Shown piece by piece: positions 1 to 8,570 of a stretch of 64,000 nt of DNA. Position 1 is the first letter of the stretch; every line of letters starts with the position of its first letter. The position numbers and the translations under genes were made by a program. Source of the stretch: Pseudomonas mediterranea CFBP 5447. Its GTDB lineage: Bacteria > Pseudomonadota > Gammaproteobacteria > Pseudomonadales > Pseudomonadaceae. Below the pieces are notes generated by a model. The model was not told where the DNA came from, searched no databases, and was given only the letters and a program-made list of their open reading frames with translations. Location: positions 124,001 through 188,000 of the forward strand of contig NZ_KN322986.1 of NCBI RefSeq assembly GCF_000774145.1. The letters are read 5' to 3'.

Positions 1-150
1 AGGGTTGTCGCGGAAGAACATGTAGTCGCCCCACTCCTCGTCGGTGCAGCTGTTCGGGTCCAGTGGACGCGGGATGTGCGCCTGGCCGGACGAATGGAAT
101 TCCTCTTCGGAGCGCAGTTCGCCGCAGTGAGGACAGAAGATGTGCAACAT
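1..150 (-). CDS. soxD: Sarcosine oxidase subunit delta (N-terminal part)
   Basis: The first 50 residues of the small zinc-binding delta subunit of heterotetrameric sarcosine oxidase; the rest runs off the left edge. The protein starts MLHIFCPHCGELRSEEEF, with the CPHCG half of a zinc site. The ATG at 150-148 follows a good ribosome site (AGGAG) in the 14-base gap after soxB, so the two are co-transcribed and probably translationally linked. In the complex delta supports the alpha and beta subunits, which oxidatively demethylate sarcosine to glycine and pass the methyl group to tetrahydrofolate. By family gene order soxA and soxG should follow beyond the edge. Confidence 0.93.
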   Translation of the reverse strand, partial: MLHIFCPHCGELRSEEEFHSSGQAHIPRPLDPNSCTDEEWGDYMFFRDNP

Positions 151-164
151 AGGGATTTCTCCTG

Positions 165-1415
165 TTAGTGGGCGACGGCAGCAGCGCCGTGTTCGTCGAT
201 GAGCGCACCGTTGTGGAAACGGTCGATGGAAAACGGTGCGGCCAGCGGGTGCATTTCACCCTTGGCCAGGCTGGCGGCAAACACGTTGCCCGAGCCCGGC
301 GTGGCCTTGAAGCCACCGGTACCCCAACCGCAGTTGAAGAACATGTTCGGCACCGGCGTCTTGGAGATGATCGGGCAGGCGTCCGGCGTGGTGTCGACGA
401 TGCCGCCCCACTGACGGTTCATGCGCACCCGCGAGAGCACCGGGAACATCTCGACGATGGCCTGGATGGTGTGTTCGATCACCGGGTACGAACCGCGCTG
501 GCCGTAGCCGACCCAGCCGTCGATACCGGCACCGATCACCAGGTCGCCCTTGTCGGACTGGCTGATGTAGCCGTGTACGGCGTTGGACATGATCACGCTG
601 TCGATGATCGGCTTGATCGGCTCGGACACCAGGGCTTGCAACGGGTGGGATTCGACCGGCAGGCGGAAGCCGGCCAGTTTGGCCATGTGCCCCGAGTTAC
701 CGGCGGTCACCACGCCGACGCGCTTGGCGCCGATGAAGCCCTTGTTGGTCTCCACACCAATGCACACGCCGTTTTCCTTGCGGAAACCGATCACTTCGGT
801 CTGCTGGATCAGGTCCACGCCGAGGGCGTCCGCGGCACGGGCAAAGCCCCAGGCCACGGCATCGTGACGGGCCACGCCGCCGCGACGCTGGACGGTAGCG
901 CCCATTACCGGGTAGCGGGTGTTCTTCGAGCAATCCAGGTACGGGATCTCGTCGGCCACTTGCTTAGCGTTGAGCAGCTCGCCGTCCACGCCGTTGAGGC
1001 GGTTGGCGTTGACCCGACGCTCGGAGTCGCGGATGTCCTGCAGGGTGTGGCACAGGTTGTACACACCGCGCTGGGAGAACATCACGTTGTAGTTCAGGTC
1101 CTGGGACAGGCCTTCCCACAGCTTCATCGCGTGTTCGTACAGGTGGGCCGATTCGTCCCACAGGTAGTTGGAGCGCACGATGGTGGTGTTGCGCGCGGTG
1201 TTACCGCCGCCCAGCCAGCCTTTCTCGACCACGGCCACGTTGGTGATGCCGTGTTCCTTGGCCAGGTAGTAGGCGGTCGCCAGACCATGCCCGCCACCGC
1301 CGACGATAACCACGTCGTAGACCTTTTTCGGCGTCGGCGTGCGCCACATCCGCTGCCAGTTTTCATGATGGCTGAGAGAGTGTTTGAAGAGGCCGAAGCC
1401 CGAATAGCGTTGCAT
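165..1415 (-). CDS. soxB: Sarcosine oxidase subunit beta
   Basis: The FAD-containing catalytic subunit of the cytoplasmic heterotetrameric sarcosine oxidase, which oxidises sarcosine to glycine, formaldehyde equivalents and peroxide. The dinucleotide-binding motif VVIVGGGGHGLATAYYLA lies near residues 35-52, and the stretch RGGVARHDAVAWG near residue 180 resembles the region carrying the covalent FMN in the family. I chose the ATG at 1415 (MQRYSGFG) because a GGAG sits 8 bases upstream of it; an in-frame ATG two codons earlier (1421) is too close to that site. The 416-residue length is normal. It lies 21 bases downstream of glyA on the same strand, forming a glyA-soxBD operon. Confidence 0.95.
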   Translation of the reverse strand: MQRYSGFGLFKHSLSHHENWQRMWRTPTPKKVYDVVIVGGGGHGLATAYYLAKEHGITNVAVVEKGWLGGGNTARNTTIVRSNYLWDESAHLYEHAMKLWEGLSQDLNYNVMFSQRGVYNLCHTLQDIRDSERRVNANRLNGVDGELLNAKQVADEIPYLDCSKNTRYPVMGATVQRRGGVARHDAVAWGFARAADALGVDLIQQTEVIGFRKENGVCIGVETNKGFIGAKRVGVVTAGNSGHMAKLAGFRLPVESHPLQALVSEPIKPIIDSVIMSNAVHGYISQSDKGDLVIGAGIDGWVGYGQRGSYPVIEHTIQAIVEMFPVLSRVRMNRQWGGIVDTTPDACPIISKTPVPNMFFNCGWGTGGFKATPGSGNVFAASLAKGEMHPLAAPFSIDRFHNGALIDEHGAAAVAH

Positions 1416-1436
1416 AGTCATTACTCCAAAACCGAC

Positions 1437-2690
1437 TCAGCGATAAACCGGGAAATCCGCGCACAGGGCTGCCACTTGCTGGGCGACATTGGCCTCGACA
1501 TCGGCATCGCCGAGGTTGTCGAGGATGTCGCAGATCCAGCCGGCCAGCGTCACGCACTGGGAAACCTTGAAGCCACGGGTGGTCACCGCCGGAGTACCGA
1601 TGCGCAGGCCCGAAGTCACGAATGGCGACTGCGGATCGTTCGGCACGGCGTTCTTGTTGACGGTGATGTGAGCGCGACCCAGGGCGGCATCGGCGTCCTT
1701 GCCGGTCAGGCCCTGACGGATCAGGCTGACCAGGAACAGGTGGTTATCGGTGCCGCCGGACACTACATCGTAGCCGCGCTTGATGAACACGCCAGCCATG
1801 GCCTGGGCGTTTTCGATCACTTGCTGCTGATAGGCCTTGAAACCAGGCTCCAGCGCTTCCTTGAAGCACACCGCCTTGCCGGCGATCACGTGCATCAGTG
1901 GGCCGCCCTGAGCGCCCGGGAATACCGCGGCGTTGAGCTTCTTCTCGATCTCTTCGTTGGACTTGGCCAGGATCAGGCCGCCACGTGGACCACGCAGGGT
2001 CTTGTGGGTGGTGGTGGTGACCACGTCGGCGTAAGGCAGTGGGTTCGGGTACAGACCGGCGGCCACCAGGCCAGCGACGTGGGCCATGTCGACGAACAGC
2101 AAGGCACCGACCTTGTCGGCGATTGCACGGAAACGTGGGAAATCCAGGGTCTTGGAGTAAGCCGAGAAACCGGCCACGATCATTTTCGGCTTGTGCTCGA
2201 CCGCCAGGCGCTCGACTTCATCGTAGTCGATCAGGCCGGTGGTGGTGTCGATGCCGTACTGCACGGCGTTGTAGAGCTTGCCCGAGGACGACACTTTGGC
2301 GCCGTGGGTCAGGTGACCGCCGTGGGCCAGGCTCATGCCCAGGATGGTGTCGCCGGCTTGCAGCAGGGCCAGGTACACGGCGCTGTTGGCCGAAGAGCCG
2401 GAGTGCGGCTGGACGTTGGCGTAATCGGCGCCGAACAGTTGCTTGGCGCGCTCGATGGCCAGGGCCTCGACCTTGTCGACGTGCTCGCAGCCACCGTAGT
2501 AGCGCTTGCCTGGATAACCTTCGGCGTATTTGTTGGTCAGGCCGCTGCCCTGGGCCTGCATGACACGCTTGCTGGTGTAGTTCTCTGACGCGATCAGTTC
2601 GATGTGATCTTCCTGGCGTTGCTCTTCGGCGTTCATCGCCGCCAGCAGTGCATCATCGTAACCTTGGATTTGGTCTTGCTTGCTGAACAT
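1437..2690 (-). CDS. glyA: Serine hydroxymethyltransferase
   Basis: A PLP enzyme interconverting glycine plus methylene-tetrahydrofolate with serine. The 417-residue length fits GlyA exactly when the ATG at 2690 (MFSKQDQIQGYDDALLAA) is used; an in-frame upstream extension exists but shows no family similarity. The PLP-lysine region reads VVTTTTHKTLRGPRGG near residues 220-235. Its position at the head of soxBD indicates the catabolic paralogue (glyA1 in P. aeruginosa), which consumes the glycine and one-carbon units released by sarcosine oxidase. The serine made can be deaminated by the SdaB encoded near 37 kb. GbdR control is expected from P. aeruginosa, but I could not fix its site here. 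Confidence 0.96.
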   Translation of the reverse strand: MFSKQDQIQGYDDALLAAMNAEEQRQEDHIELIASENYTSKRVMQAQGSGLTNKYAEGYPGKRYYGGCEHVDKVEALAIERAKQLFGADYANVQPHSGSSANSAVYLALLQAGDTILGMSLAHGGHLTHGAKVSSSGKLYNAVQYGIDTTTGLIDYDEVERLAVEHKPKMIVAGFSAYSKTLDFPRFRAIADKVGALLFVDMAHVAGLVAAGLYPNPLPYADVVTTTTHKTLRGPRGGLILAKSNEEIEKKLNAAVFPGAQGGPLMHVIAGKAVCFKEALEPGFKAYQQQVIENAQAMAGVFIKRGYDVVSGGTDNHLFLVSLIRQGLTGKDADAALGRAHITVNKNAVPNDPQSPFVTSGLRIGTPAVTTRGFKVSQCVTLAGWICDILDNLGDADVEANVAQQVAALCADFPVYR

Positions 2691-2869
2691 CGCGTCTCTC
2701 CCAGCGGCGTCGGTACGCCTTTTTGTCTTGGTGAGGCACCGCCCGTTCGACAGTGCCCTTTGGATGCGATGGTATGGCTGGCGCAGGCAGGTCAAATGCC
2801 TATGGACGCCACGCAAAGGCGCGTTTACGACATGCACTTGCAGAGTTGAAGGTGTGGAGAGAACAAAGC

Positions 2870-2956
2870 TGTGGGAGCAAGGCTTGCCCGCGATGAAAAC
2901 AACGCGGTCGCTCGGCTGACGAGGCGCCTGGATCGCAGGCAAGCCTTACTCCCACA
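2870..2956. repeat. REP doublet (variant AAGGCTTGCCCGCGAT)
   Basis: Two inverted copies of a REP variant, TGTGGGAGCAAGGCTTGCCC at 2870-2889 and its degenerate complement at 2931-2956, facing each other across about 35 bases between glyA and the TraX-like gene. Same architecture as the other REPINs in the window but with a different core sequence. Confidence 0.85.
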
Positions 2957-2968
2957 ACTGCACAGGCG

Positions 2969-3673
2969 TTACTGGATGACCTGGCGGACCGCAAGCAACA
3001 CCAGGAAGTGTCCGGGATACAGGGCATACGCCCAGCGCCGCATCGCCGGCGGATGACAACGCCTCGCCCGGCGCAACAGCAACAGCCCGAGCCCTGGCGC
3101 AAACAAGCAAGCCAGCATGCCCCATACCGCCACCTCGTTCCCCAGCCAAGCGGCGCCATAGAGCACCCGCCACTGATTGGCCGCCAGGCACACCAGCCCT
3201 GGCAACCATGCGAAGTACCAGGGCCGACGAAACACCAGCAACATCGCCAGGGGCAGCAGCACGCCAAAGAAACCGAACATCAGTCGTGAAGCGCACAGCG
3301 CCGCCAGCAGCAACGCCCCCAATGCCAGGCACCGGGACTCCCATTGCGTTGCCTGCCAGCCGCGCGCCACCAACAGCCCCAGGATCAGTGTCGGCAGTAC
3401 ATTCAACGTAGAGGGGTCGGGGATGAACAATCGATAAGGGATTTCACTGATCGCGCCGAACAGCAACAGCCAGCCCAGATAACGCCACGGCATGACACCG
3501 GCTCCGTCCCGCGCCAGGTTTGCCGCCATCGCCAGGCAGAACCCAGGGAATGCCAGGCGCCCCGGCACGTAGAGCCAATCGGCGGAAAAACCGACATATC
3601 GCAGATGATCGAGCACCATCGCCAACAAAGCCAGCCATTTGAGCAGATCCAAGGCCCCGTCACGCCGATTCAT
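2969..3673 (-). CDS. TraX-family integral membrane protein
   Basis: A hydrophobic protein of 234 residues with about eight predicted membrane segments. It begins MNRRDGALDLLKWLALLAMV, and the LDLLKWLALLAMVLDHLRYV opening is typical of the TraX/acyltransferase-3-like family (TraX acetylates F pilin). No plasmid transfer genes are nearby, so the substrate is unknown; the chromosomal homologue sits next to glyA in P. aeruginosa as well (recollection of PA5414). The ATG at 3673 is preferred over an in-frame GTG two codons earlier. It runs divergently from ltaE and ends 13 bases before the REP doublet. Confidence 0.75.
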   Translation of the reverse strand: MNRRDGALDLLKWLALLAMVLDHLRYVGFSADWLYVPGRLAFPGFCLAMAANLARDGAGVMPWRYLGWLLLFGAISEIPYRLFIPDPSTLNVLPTLILGLLVARGWQATQWESRCLALGALLLAALCASRLMFGFFGVLLPLAMLLVFRRPWYFAWLPGLVCLAANQWRVLYGAAWLGNEVAVWGMLACLFAPGLGLLLLRRARRCHPPAMRRWAYALYPGHFLVLLAVRQVIQ

Positions 3674-3865
3674 GGGCACAGTCGTTCGGCAGCTTTGTGA
3701 TTTCCTGACAGAAACATCCGGTGTGTTCCCCCGCTAATCTTGGGTAAAGTGCGCACCAATATCGAACACGGCGTCGTGGATCAAACACGCCGAACCACGA
3801 AACTCCCCACCCGGGAATTTCTGCCAGGGATCTTTACCCAGGACCTCTACTCCAGGAGCAAGGCC

Positions 3866-4906
3866 ATGACCGACAAGAGTCAACAGTTCGCCAGCGACAA
3901 CTATTCCGGCATTTGCCCCGAAGCCTGGGCGGCCATGGAAGAAGCCAACCAGGGCCACCAACGCGCCTACGGCGATGATGAGTGGACCCACCGGGCGGCC
4001 GATGATTTCCGCGCCCTGTTCGAAACCGACTGCGAAGTGTTCTTCGCGTTCAACGGTACAGCGGCCAACTCCCTGGCGCTGTCCTCGCTGTGCCAGAGTT
4101 ACCATAGCGTGATCTGCTCGGAAACCGCCCACGTCGAAACCGACGAATGCGGCGCGCCGGAGTTCTTTTCCAACGGCTCCAAGTTGCTGCTGGCACGTAC
4201 TGAAAACGGCAAGCTGACGCCTGACTCGATCCGCGAAATCGCCCTCAAGCGCCAGGACATCCACTACCCCAAGCCCCGGGTCGTGACCCTGACCCAGGCA
4301 ACGGAGGTGGGCAGCATCTATACCCCAGATGAAATCCGCGCCATCAGCAACACTTGCAAGGAGCTGGGGCTGAACCTGCATATGGACGGCGCGCGGTTTT
4401 CCAATGCCTGCGCCTTCCTCGGCTGCTCACCGGCAGACCTGACCTGGAAAGTGGGCGTGGACGTGTTGTGCTTCGGCGGCACCAAAAACGGCATGGCCGT
4501 GGGTGAAGCCATTCTGTTCTTCAACCACGACCTGGCGGTGGACTTCGACTATCGCTGCAAACAGGCTGGGCAACTGGCATCGAAAATGCGCTTCCTCTCC
4601 GCCCCCTGGGTCGGCCTGCTGCAAAACGACGCCTGGCTCAAACACGCCCGCCACGCCAACCACTGCGCCCAACTGCTGGCGCAATTGGTCAGCGACATTC
4701 CCGGCGTGGAACTGATGTTCCCGGTCCAGGCCAACGGCGTGTTCCTGCAACTTTCGGAACCCGCCATCGCCGCCCTCACGGCCCGTGGCTGGCGCTTCTA
4801 CACCTTCATCGGCAAGGGCGGCGCACGGTTCATGTGCTCGTGGGATACCGAAGAAGCGCGGGTACGGGAATTGGCGGCGGATATCCGGGAAGTGATGAGC
4901 GCCTGA
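3866..4906 (+). CDS. ltaE: Low-specificity L-threonine aldolase
   Basis: A PLP enzyme of 346 residues cleaving L-threonine or L-allo-threonine to glycine and acetaldehyde. The PLP lysine lies in VDVLCFGGTKNGMAVGEA, and LHMDGARFSNAC is the conserved Asp-Gly-Ala-Arg region of beta-eliminating aldolases. An open frame continues upstream to 3740, but the ATG at 3866 has a good ribosome site (AGGAG, 7-8 bases) and starts at the family position (MTDKSQQFASDNYSG). It fits the glycine theme of the neighbourhood and is divergent from the TraX-like gene. The 190-base upstream region contains the tract AACACG twice, 19 bases apart, of unknown meaning. Confidence 0.93.
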   Translation: MTDKSQQFASDNYSGICPEAWAAMEEANQGHQRAYGDDEWTHRAADDFRALFETDCEVFFAFNGTAANSLALSSLCQSYHSVICSETAHVETDECGAPEFFSNGSKLLLARTENGKLTPDSIREIALKRQDIHYPKPRVVTLTQATEVGSIYTPDEIRAISNTCKELGLNLHMDGARFSNACAFLGCSPADLTWKVGVDVLCFGGTKNGMAVGEAILFFNHDLAVDFDYRCKQAGQLASKMRFLSAPWVGLLQNDAWLKHARHANHCAQLLAQLVSDIPGVELMFPVQANGVFLQLSEPAIAALTARGWRFYTFIGKGGARFMCSWDTEEARVRELAADIREVMSA

Positions 4907-4926
4907 AGCCAGGCGCCCGGCCTACC

Positions 4927-4973
4927 GATCGTTCCCACGCTCTGCGTGGGAATGCCGCCACGGACGCTCCGCG
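4927..4973 (+). repeat. REP single, RAYT-associated family
   Basis: GATCGTTCCCACGCTCTGCG followed by TGGGAATGCCGCC and GGACGCTCCGCG: a GC-rich unit holding the small palindrome CCCACGCTCTGCGTGGG. The same family flanks the transposase gene on its right (5641-5759) and recurs at 11724-11830, so it is the likely cognate REP of the RAYT gene at 5089. Confidence 0.85.
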
Positions 4974-5088
4974 TTCGGCGCTGCAAACGAACCGACTATT
5001 CTCACCCGCCACGTACCCTTTTCGCCTATCACGAAATGAATCGGCAACTGCAATATGAGCATTCCACGCGCAACAAAGGAATGAACCC

Positions 5089-5619
5089 ATGGGACGGAGC
5101 CGCTACGTCATCACCGAACCTGACAAACCGCACTTTCTCACCTGCACGCTCATGGAGTGGCTGCCGCTGTTTGTACGGCCTTACCTCGTCGATCATCTGC
5201 TCGATTGCTGGCGTTATCAGCAAGCCCACCAGAACCTGCAACTGCTGGGTTATGTCGTCCTGGAGAATCATCTGCATTTCGTCGCCCAGGCACCGAATCT
5301 GAACAAGTGCTTGCGTCAGTTCAAATCATTTACGGCACGCCAGATCATTGATGACCTGCAGAGCAAAGGCGCAGAGCGAGCGTTGCAACGCTTGAGATTC
5401 AGCAAGCGAGCACACAAGAAAGACCGGGTGTATCAGCTTTGGCAGGAAGGCTCACATGCGGAGCAGATTCATAGCGAAACGGTCATGCGTCAAAAGCTGG
5501 ATTACATCCACTTCAACCCGGTGAAGCGTGGGTATGTGGAATTACCGGAACATTGGCGGTATTCCAGTGCGCGCAATTACGCGGGGATGGAAGGCTTGAT
5601 CGAAATTCAACGATGGTAG
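5089..5619 (+). CDS. REP-associated tyrosine transposase (RAYT, Y1 HUH superfamily)
   Basis: A 176-residue single-strand transposase of the IS200/IS605-like Y1 superfamily, thought to move or maintain REP sequences. The metal-binding HUH motif is ENHLHFVAQ (His61, His63) and the catalytic tyrosine is Tyr139 in DYIHFNPVKRGYV. All hallmark residues are present and the frame is intact, so it could be active. The ATG at 5089 has AAAGGA 8 bases upstream. REP units lie on both sides (4927-4973 left; an inverted pair at 5641-5759 right), the usual RAYT layout. It is inserted between ltaE and gbcB, which lie closer together in relatives. Confidence 0.93.
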   Translation: MGRSRYVITEPDKPHFLTCTLMEWLPLFVRPYLVDHLLDCWRYQQAHQNLQLLGYVVLENHLHFVAQAPNLNKCLRQFKSFTARQIIDDLQSKGAERALQRLRFSKRAHKKDRVYQLWQEGSHAEQIHSETVMRQKLDYIHFNPVKRGYVELPEHWRYSSARNYAGMEGLIEIQRW

Positions 5620-5640
5620 CGTGCAGACGGCCGGGGAGCC

Positions 5641-5759
5641 GGGACGCGGAGCGTCCCTGGCGGCATTCCCAGGCAGAGCGCGGGAACGATCAGCACAATA
5701 CCTGCCACCTCGTTTCCCACGCTCTGCGTGGGAATGCATCTCGGGACGCTCCGCGTTCC
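5641..5759. repeat. REPIN of the RAYT-associated family
   Basis: Two head-to-head REP units: 5641-5690 reads the family sequence on the minus strand (GGGACGCGGAGCGTCC to CGCGGGAACGAT) and 5710-5759 on the plus strand (TCGTTTCCCACGCTCTGCGT to GGACGCTCCGCG). Lies directly behind the transposase and before the 3' end of gbcB, where it could also fold as a long hairpin between convergent transcripts. Confidence 0.88.
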
Positions 5760-5784
5760 GGCTTCAGCGCCCCATGCGATCGAC

Positions 5785-6885
5785 TCAGAAATCGATCCGC
5801 ACATCCCCCTTCGGCACACTGCAGCACGACAGGATGTAACCTTCGGCCTCGTCGTCCTCGGTGATCCCGCCGTTGTGGTCCATCTCCACTTCCCCACCCA
5901 GCTTCATCACCTTGCAGGTGCCGCAGATGCCCATGCCGCAGGCCTTGGGTATCATCATGCCGAGCTTGGCGGCGGCGGCGTGGACGGTTTCTCCCGGTGC
6001 CACGCGGATGCTCTTGCCGGAAGAGGTGAATTCCACCAGGTGCAGGTCCGCGGCATCGACTTCGGGGGCGTCGGCGGCTTGTTCGGCCTGCTCCACCGCA
6101 TCGGCACGGGCTTCCGGCGGCGTGGCGCCGAAGGATTCCTCGTGGTAACGCTTCATGTCGAAGCCGGCGGCTTCCAGCAGGCGCTTGACCGCGTTCATGT
6201 ACGGCGTCGGGCCGCAGCAGAACACTTCGCGCTCCATGAAGTCTGGCGCCATCAGCTCCAACATCTTGTGGTTCAGGTAGCCGCGATAGCCAGCCCAGGG
6301 CTCGCCCAGGCCATGTTTTTCACAGATCAGGTGCAGGCTGAAGTTGTCGATCCGCGACGCCATGTGTTCCAGCTCGCGGTGATAGATGATGTCCTTGGGC
6401 GAACGGGCGCTGTGGATGAACACCATGTCGACGTTGCCGTTGGTGTCGTAGTACCAGCGCGCCATCGACATCACCGGAGTGATGCCGACGCCGCCGCTGA
6501 GGTAGAGCACCTTCGGGCTGGAGAAATCGATGGCATTGAACAGCCCCACCGGCCCGTGCACCGCCAGCTCCTGGCCTTCGTGCAGGGTGTCGTGCAGCCA
6601 GTTGGAGACCTTGCCCCCCGGCACGCGCTTGATAGTCACCGAAAAACTGTAGGGCACCGACGGCGAGCTGGAAATAGTATAGGAGCGCATGACCTGCTGG
6701 CCTTCGATTTCCAGCTCCAGGGTGACGAACTGCCCCGGCTTGAAAAAGAACATGATCGGCTGGTCGGCCATGAAACAGAATGTGCGCACATCCCAGGTTT
6801 CCTGGATGACTTTGACGCAACGCACGATATGTCGGCCATTGGCCCAGGTCTGGGTGGTGACCGGGTTCAGGAAATTATTGGACAT
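5785..6885 (-). CDS. gbcB: Glycine betaine demethylase, reductase subunit
   Basis: The electron-transfer partner of GbcA, passing electrons from NAD(P)H through FAD and a [2Fe-2S] centre to the Rieske oxygenase. From the N-terminus: a ferredoxin-reductase-type FAD domain (RSYTISSSP near residue 68), a NAD-binding domain (GGVGITPVMSM; CGPTPYMN) and a C-terminal plant-type ferredoxin with CGMGICGTCKVMKLGG plus a distal Cys (YILSCCSVP). The ATG at 6885 (MSNNFLNPV) has GGAG 6 bases upstream and gives the expected 366 residues; an in-frame extension to 6951 is not supported. It is divergent from gbcA, with which it shares the 283-base control region. Confidence 0.95.
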   Translation of the reverse strand: MSNNFLNPVTTQTWANGRHIVRCVKVIQETWDVRTFCFMADQPIMFFFKPGQFVTLELEIEGQQVMRSYTISSSPSVPYSFSVTIKRVPGGKVSNWLHDTLHEGQELAVHGPVGLFNAIDFSSPKVLYLSGGVGITPVMSMARWYYDTNGNVDMVFIHSARSPKDIIYHRELEHMASRIDNFSLHLICEKHGLGEPWAGYRGYLNHKMLELMAPDFMEREVFCCGPTPYMNAVKRLLEAAGFDMKRYHEESFGATPPEARADAVEQAEQAADAPEVDAADLHLVEFTSSGKSIRVAPGETVHAAAAKLGMMIPKACGMGICGTCKVMKLGGEVEMDHNGGITEDDEAEGYILSCCSVPKGDVRIDF

Positions 6886-7168
6886 GCTGATCTCCACGGC
6901 CGACTGTCGGCCTTCATGGTTGTGATTGTGCTCAGGCGCCGAAACAGCCATTTACCTATTCGCGACATTCACATACTTATCGCGACCAGCCCCTAACTAC
7001 CGGCTCTGGCGCGTCGGGAACAGATTGGGCCATGTCGCCCATGGATAAGGTTCCAGCCCGGCGCGGCCCCACACTCGCCCCAACAGACAAACAACGTTTT
7101 CTGCCTTGCGTAGCACAACCGATTAGCCATATTTCGCCGGCCACACAGATGGCCATGAGGATAAAACG
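6886..7168. promoter_or_regulatory. Divergent gbcB/gbcA control region
   Basis: A 283-base gap between two divergent genes that GbdR activates in P. aeruginosa. The visible repeat is TCGCGACA at 6960 and TCGCGACC at 6980, 20 bases apart on the same strand, which would suit an AraC-type dimer. The assignment to GbdR is inference; no -35/-10 pair stands out. TCGCCC is repeated near 7035 and 7076. Confidence 0.35.
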
Positions 7169-8464
7169 ATGGACGTGACCACAACCCTGAGCCTGGGCGA
7201 TCCACTGGAACCCGCACGCAAGGCCACCGTGCAGATGCTGCAGGAGCGCGAGCGCACCTATTCGCTGCCGCAGCCATTCTATAGCGACGAGCGCCTGTTC
7301 GACATCGACATGCAGGAGATCTTCCAGAAGGAATGGCTGATCGCCGGCATGACCTGCGAGATCCCGGCCAAGGGCAACTACCTGACCCTGCAAGTGGGCA
7401 AGAACCCGATCATCGTGATCCGCGGCGCCGACGGTGTGGTCCACGCTTTCCACAACGTCTGCCGTCACCGTGGCTCGCGCCTGTGCACCAGCGACAAGGG
7501 CAAGGTTGCCAAGCTGGTCTGCCATTACCACCAGTGGACCTACGAGCTGGACGGGCGCCTGCTGTTCGCCGGCACCGAAATGGGCGCCGACTTCGACATG
7601 AAGCAGTACGGCCTCAAGCCGGTGAACGTGAAGACCGCCGGCGGCTACATCTTCATCAGCCTGGCAGAGAATCCGCCGGCCATCGATGATTTCCTGTCGA
7701 CCCTGGCCCATTACATGGAGCCCTACGACATGGAAAACACCAAGGTGGCGGTGCAAACCACCTTGATGGAAAAGGCCAACTGGAAACTGGTGCTGGAAAA
7801 CAACCGCGAGTGCTACCACTGCGGCGGCTCGCACCCGGAATTGCTCAAGACCCTGCTGGAGTGGGACGACGTCACCGACCCGCGCGCCGACCAGGCGTTC
7901 AAGGACCACGTGGCCGCTTCCGCCGCCGCCTGGGAAGCCGAGAAGATTCCTTACGCCCACGCCAGCTTCGGCCTGCGTAACCGTATCGTGCGCATGCCGC
8001 TGCTCAAGGGCACCGTGTCGATGACCATGGACGGCAAGCAGGGCTGCGCCAAGCTGATGGGCCGCATCAAGAACCCGGACCTGGGCTCGATGCGTATCCT
8101 GCACCTGCCGCACTCGTGGAACCACTGCATGGGCGACCACATCATCGTGTTCACCGTGTGGCCGATCAGCGCCCAGGAAACCATGGTCACCACCAAGTGG
8201 ATCGTGCACAAGGACGCGGTCGAAGGCGTGGACTACGACGTGGCGCGCATGCGCGAAGTCTGGGACGCCACCAACGACCAGGACCGTCGCCTGGCCGAGG
8301 AAAACCAGCGCGGCATCAACTCCACCGCCTACCAGCCGGGCCCATACTCCAAGACCTATGAGTTCGGCGTGGTCAACTTCGTGGACTGGTACAGCGGTCG
8401 CATGCTGAACAACCTGGGGGCCGAGCCTGCGCCGTACCTCAAGGGCATCAAGGTTCAGGCCTAA
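7169..8464 (+). CDS. gbcA: Glycine betaine demethylase, Rieske oxygenase subunit
   Basis: The terminal oxygenase that removes one methyl group of glycine betaine as formaldehyde, giving dimethylglycine. The Rieske [2Fe-2S] ligands are Cys98 and His100 (NVCRHRGSRL) and Cys118 and His121 (VCHYHQWTYE). The mononuclear iron site includes His217 and His222 in NNRECYHCGGSHPE, with the carboxylate expected near NDQDRRLAEENQRG. The length of 431 residues matches the family. It works with GbcB and is transcribed away from it; a REPIN closes the transcript on the right. Confidence 0.96.
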   Translation: MDVTTTLSLGDPLEPARKATVQMLQERERTYSLPQPFYSDERLFDIDMQEIFQKEWLIAGMTCEIPAKGNYLTLQVGKNPIIVIRGADGVVHAFHNVCRHRGSRLCTSDKGKVAKLVCHYHQWTYELDGRLLFAGTEMGADFDMKQYGLKPVNVKTAGGYIFISLAENPPAIDDFLSTLAHYMEPYDMENTKVAVQTTLMEKANWKLVLENNRECYHCGGSHPELLKTLLEWDDVTDPRADQAFKDHVAASAAAWEAEKIPYAHASFGLRNRIVRMPLLKGTVSMTMDGKQGCAKLMGRIKNPDLGSMRILHLPHSWNHCMGDHIIVFTVWPISAQETMVTTKWIVHKDAVEGVDYDVARMREVWDATNDQDRRLAEENQRGINSTAYQPGPYSKTYEFGVVNFVDWYSGRMLNNLGAEPAPYLKGIKVQA

Positions 8465-8474
8465 GGTAAACAGC

Positions 8475-8550
8475 ATCGCGAGCAGGCTCGCTCCCACAGG
8501 GGATCTTTGGTGGACCGAAGATCGAGTGTGGGAGCGAGCCTGCTCGCGAT
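8475..8550. repeat. REPIN
   Basis: Inverted pair of the main REP family: ATCGCGAGCAGGCTCGCTCC at 8475 and TGTGGGAGCGAGCCTGCTCG ending at 8550, separated by about 28 bases. Lies between the convergent ends of gbcA and the metallophosphoesterase gene, where the stem could end transcription from both sides. Confidence 0.9.
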
Positions 8551-8570
8551 AGCGGCCTGACTATCACCCG

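Noticed and set aside
168..2588. An 806-codon plus-strand frame opposite soxB and glyA
   Set aside because: It is the antisense of two well-recognised genes; composition (Gly/Val/His/Asp-rich) is what GC-rich antisense frames give.
2691..2870. A GbdR site or glycine riboswitch upstream of glyA
   Set aside because: TGGATGCGA at 2761 resembles the cbcX repeat, but no second unit lies 21 bases away, and no riboswitch core could be recognised.
2691..2942. N-terminal extension of GlyA
   Set aside because: The extra 84 residues have no family similarity and would skip the good start at 2690 that gives the normal 417 residues.
5785..6951. gbcB starting at 6951
   Set aside because: The 22 extra residues are outside the family and the ATG at 6885 has the better ribosome site.
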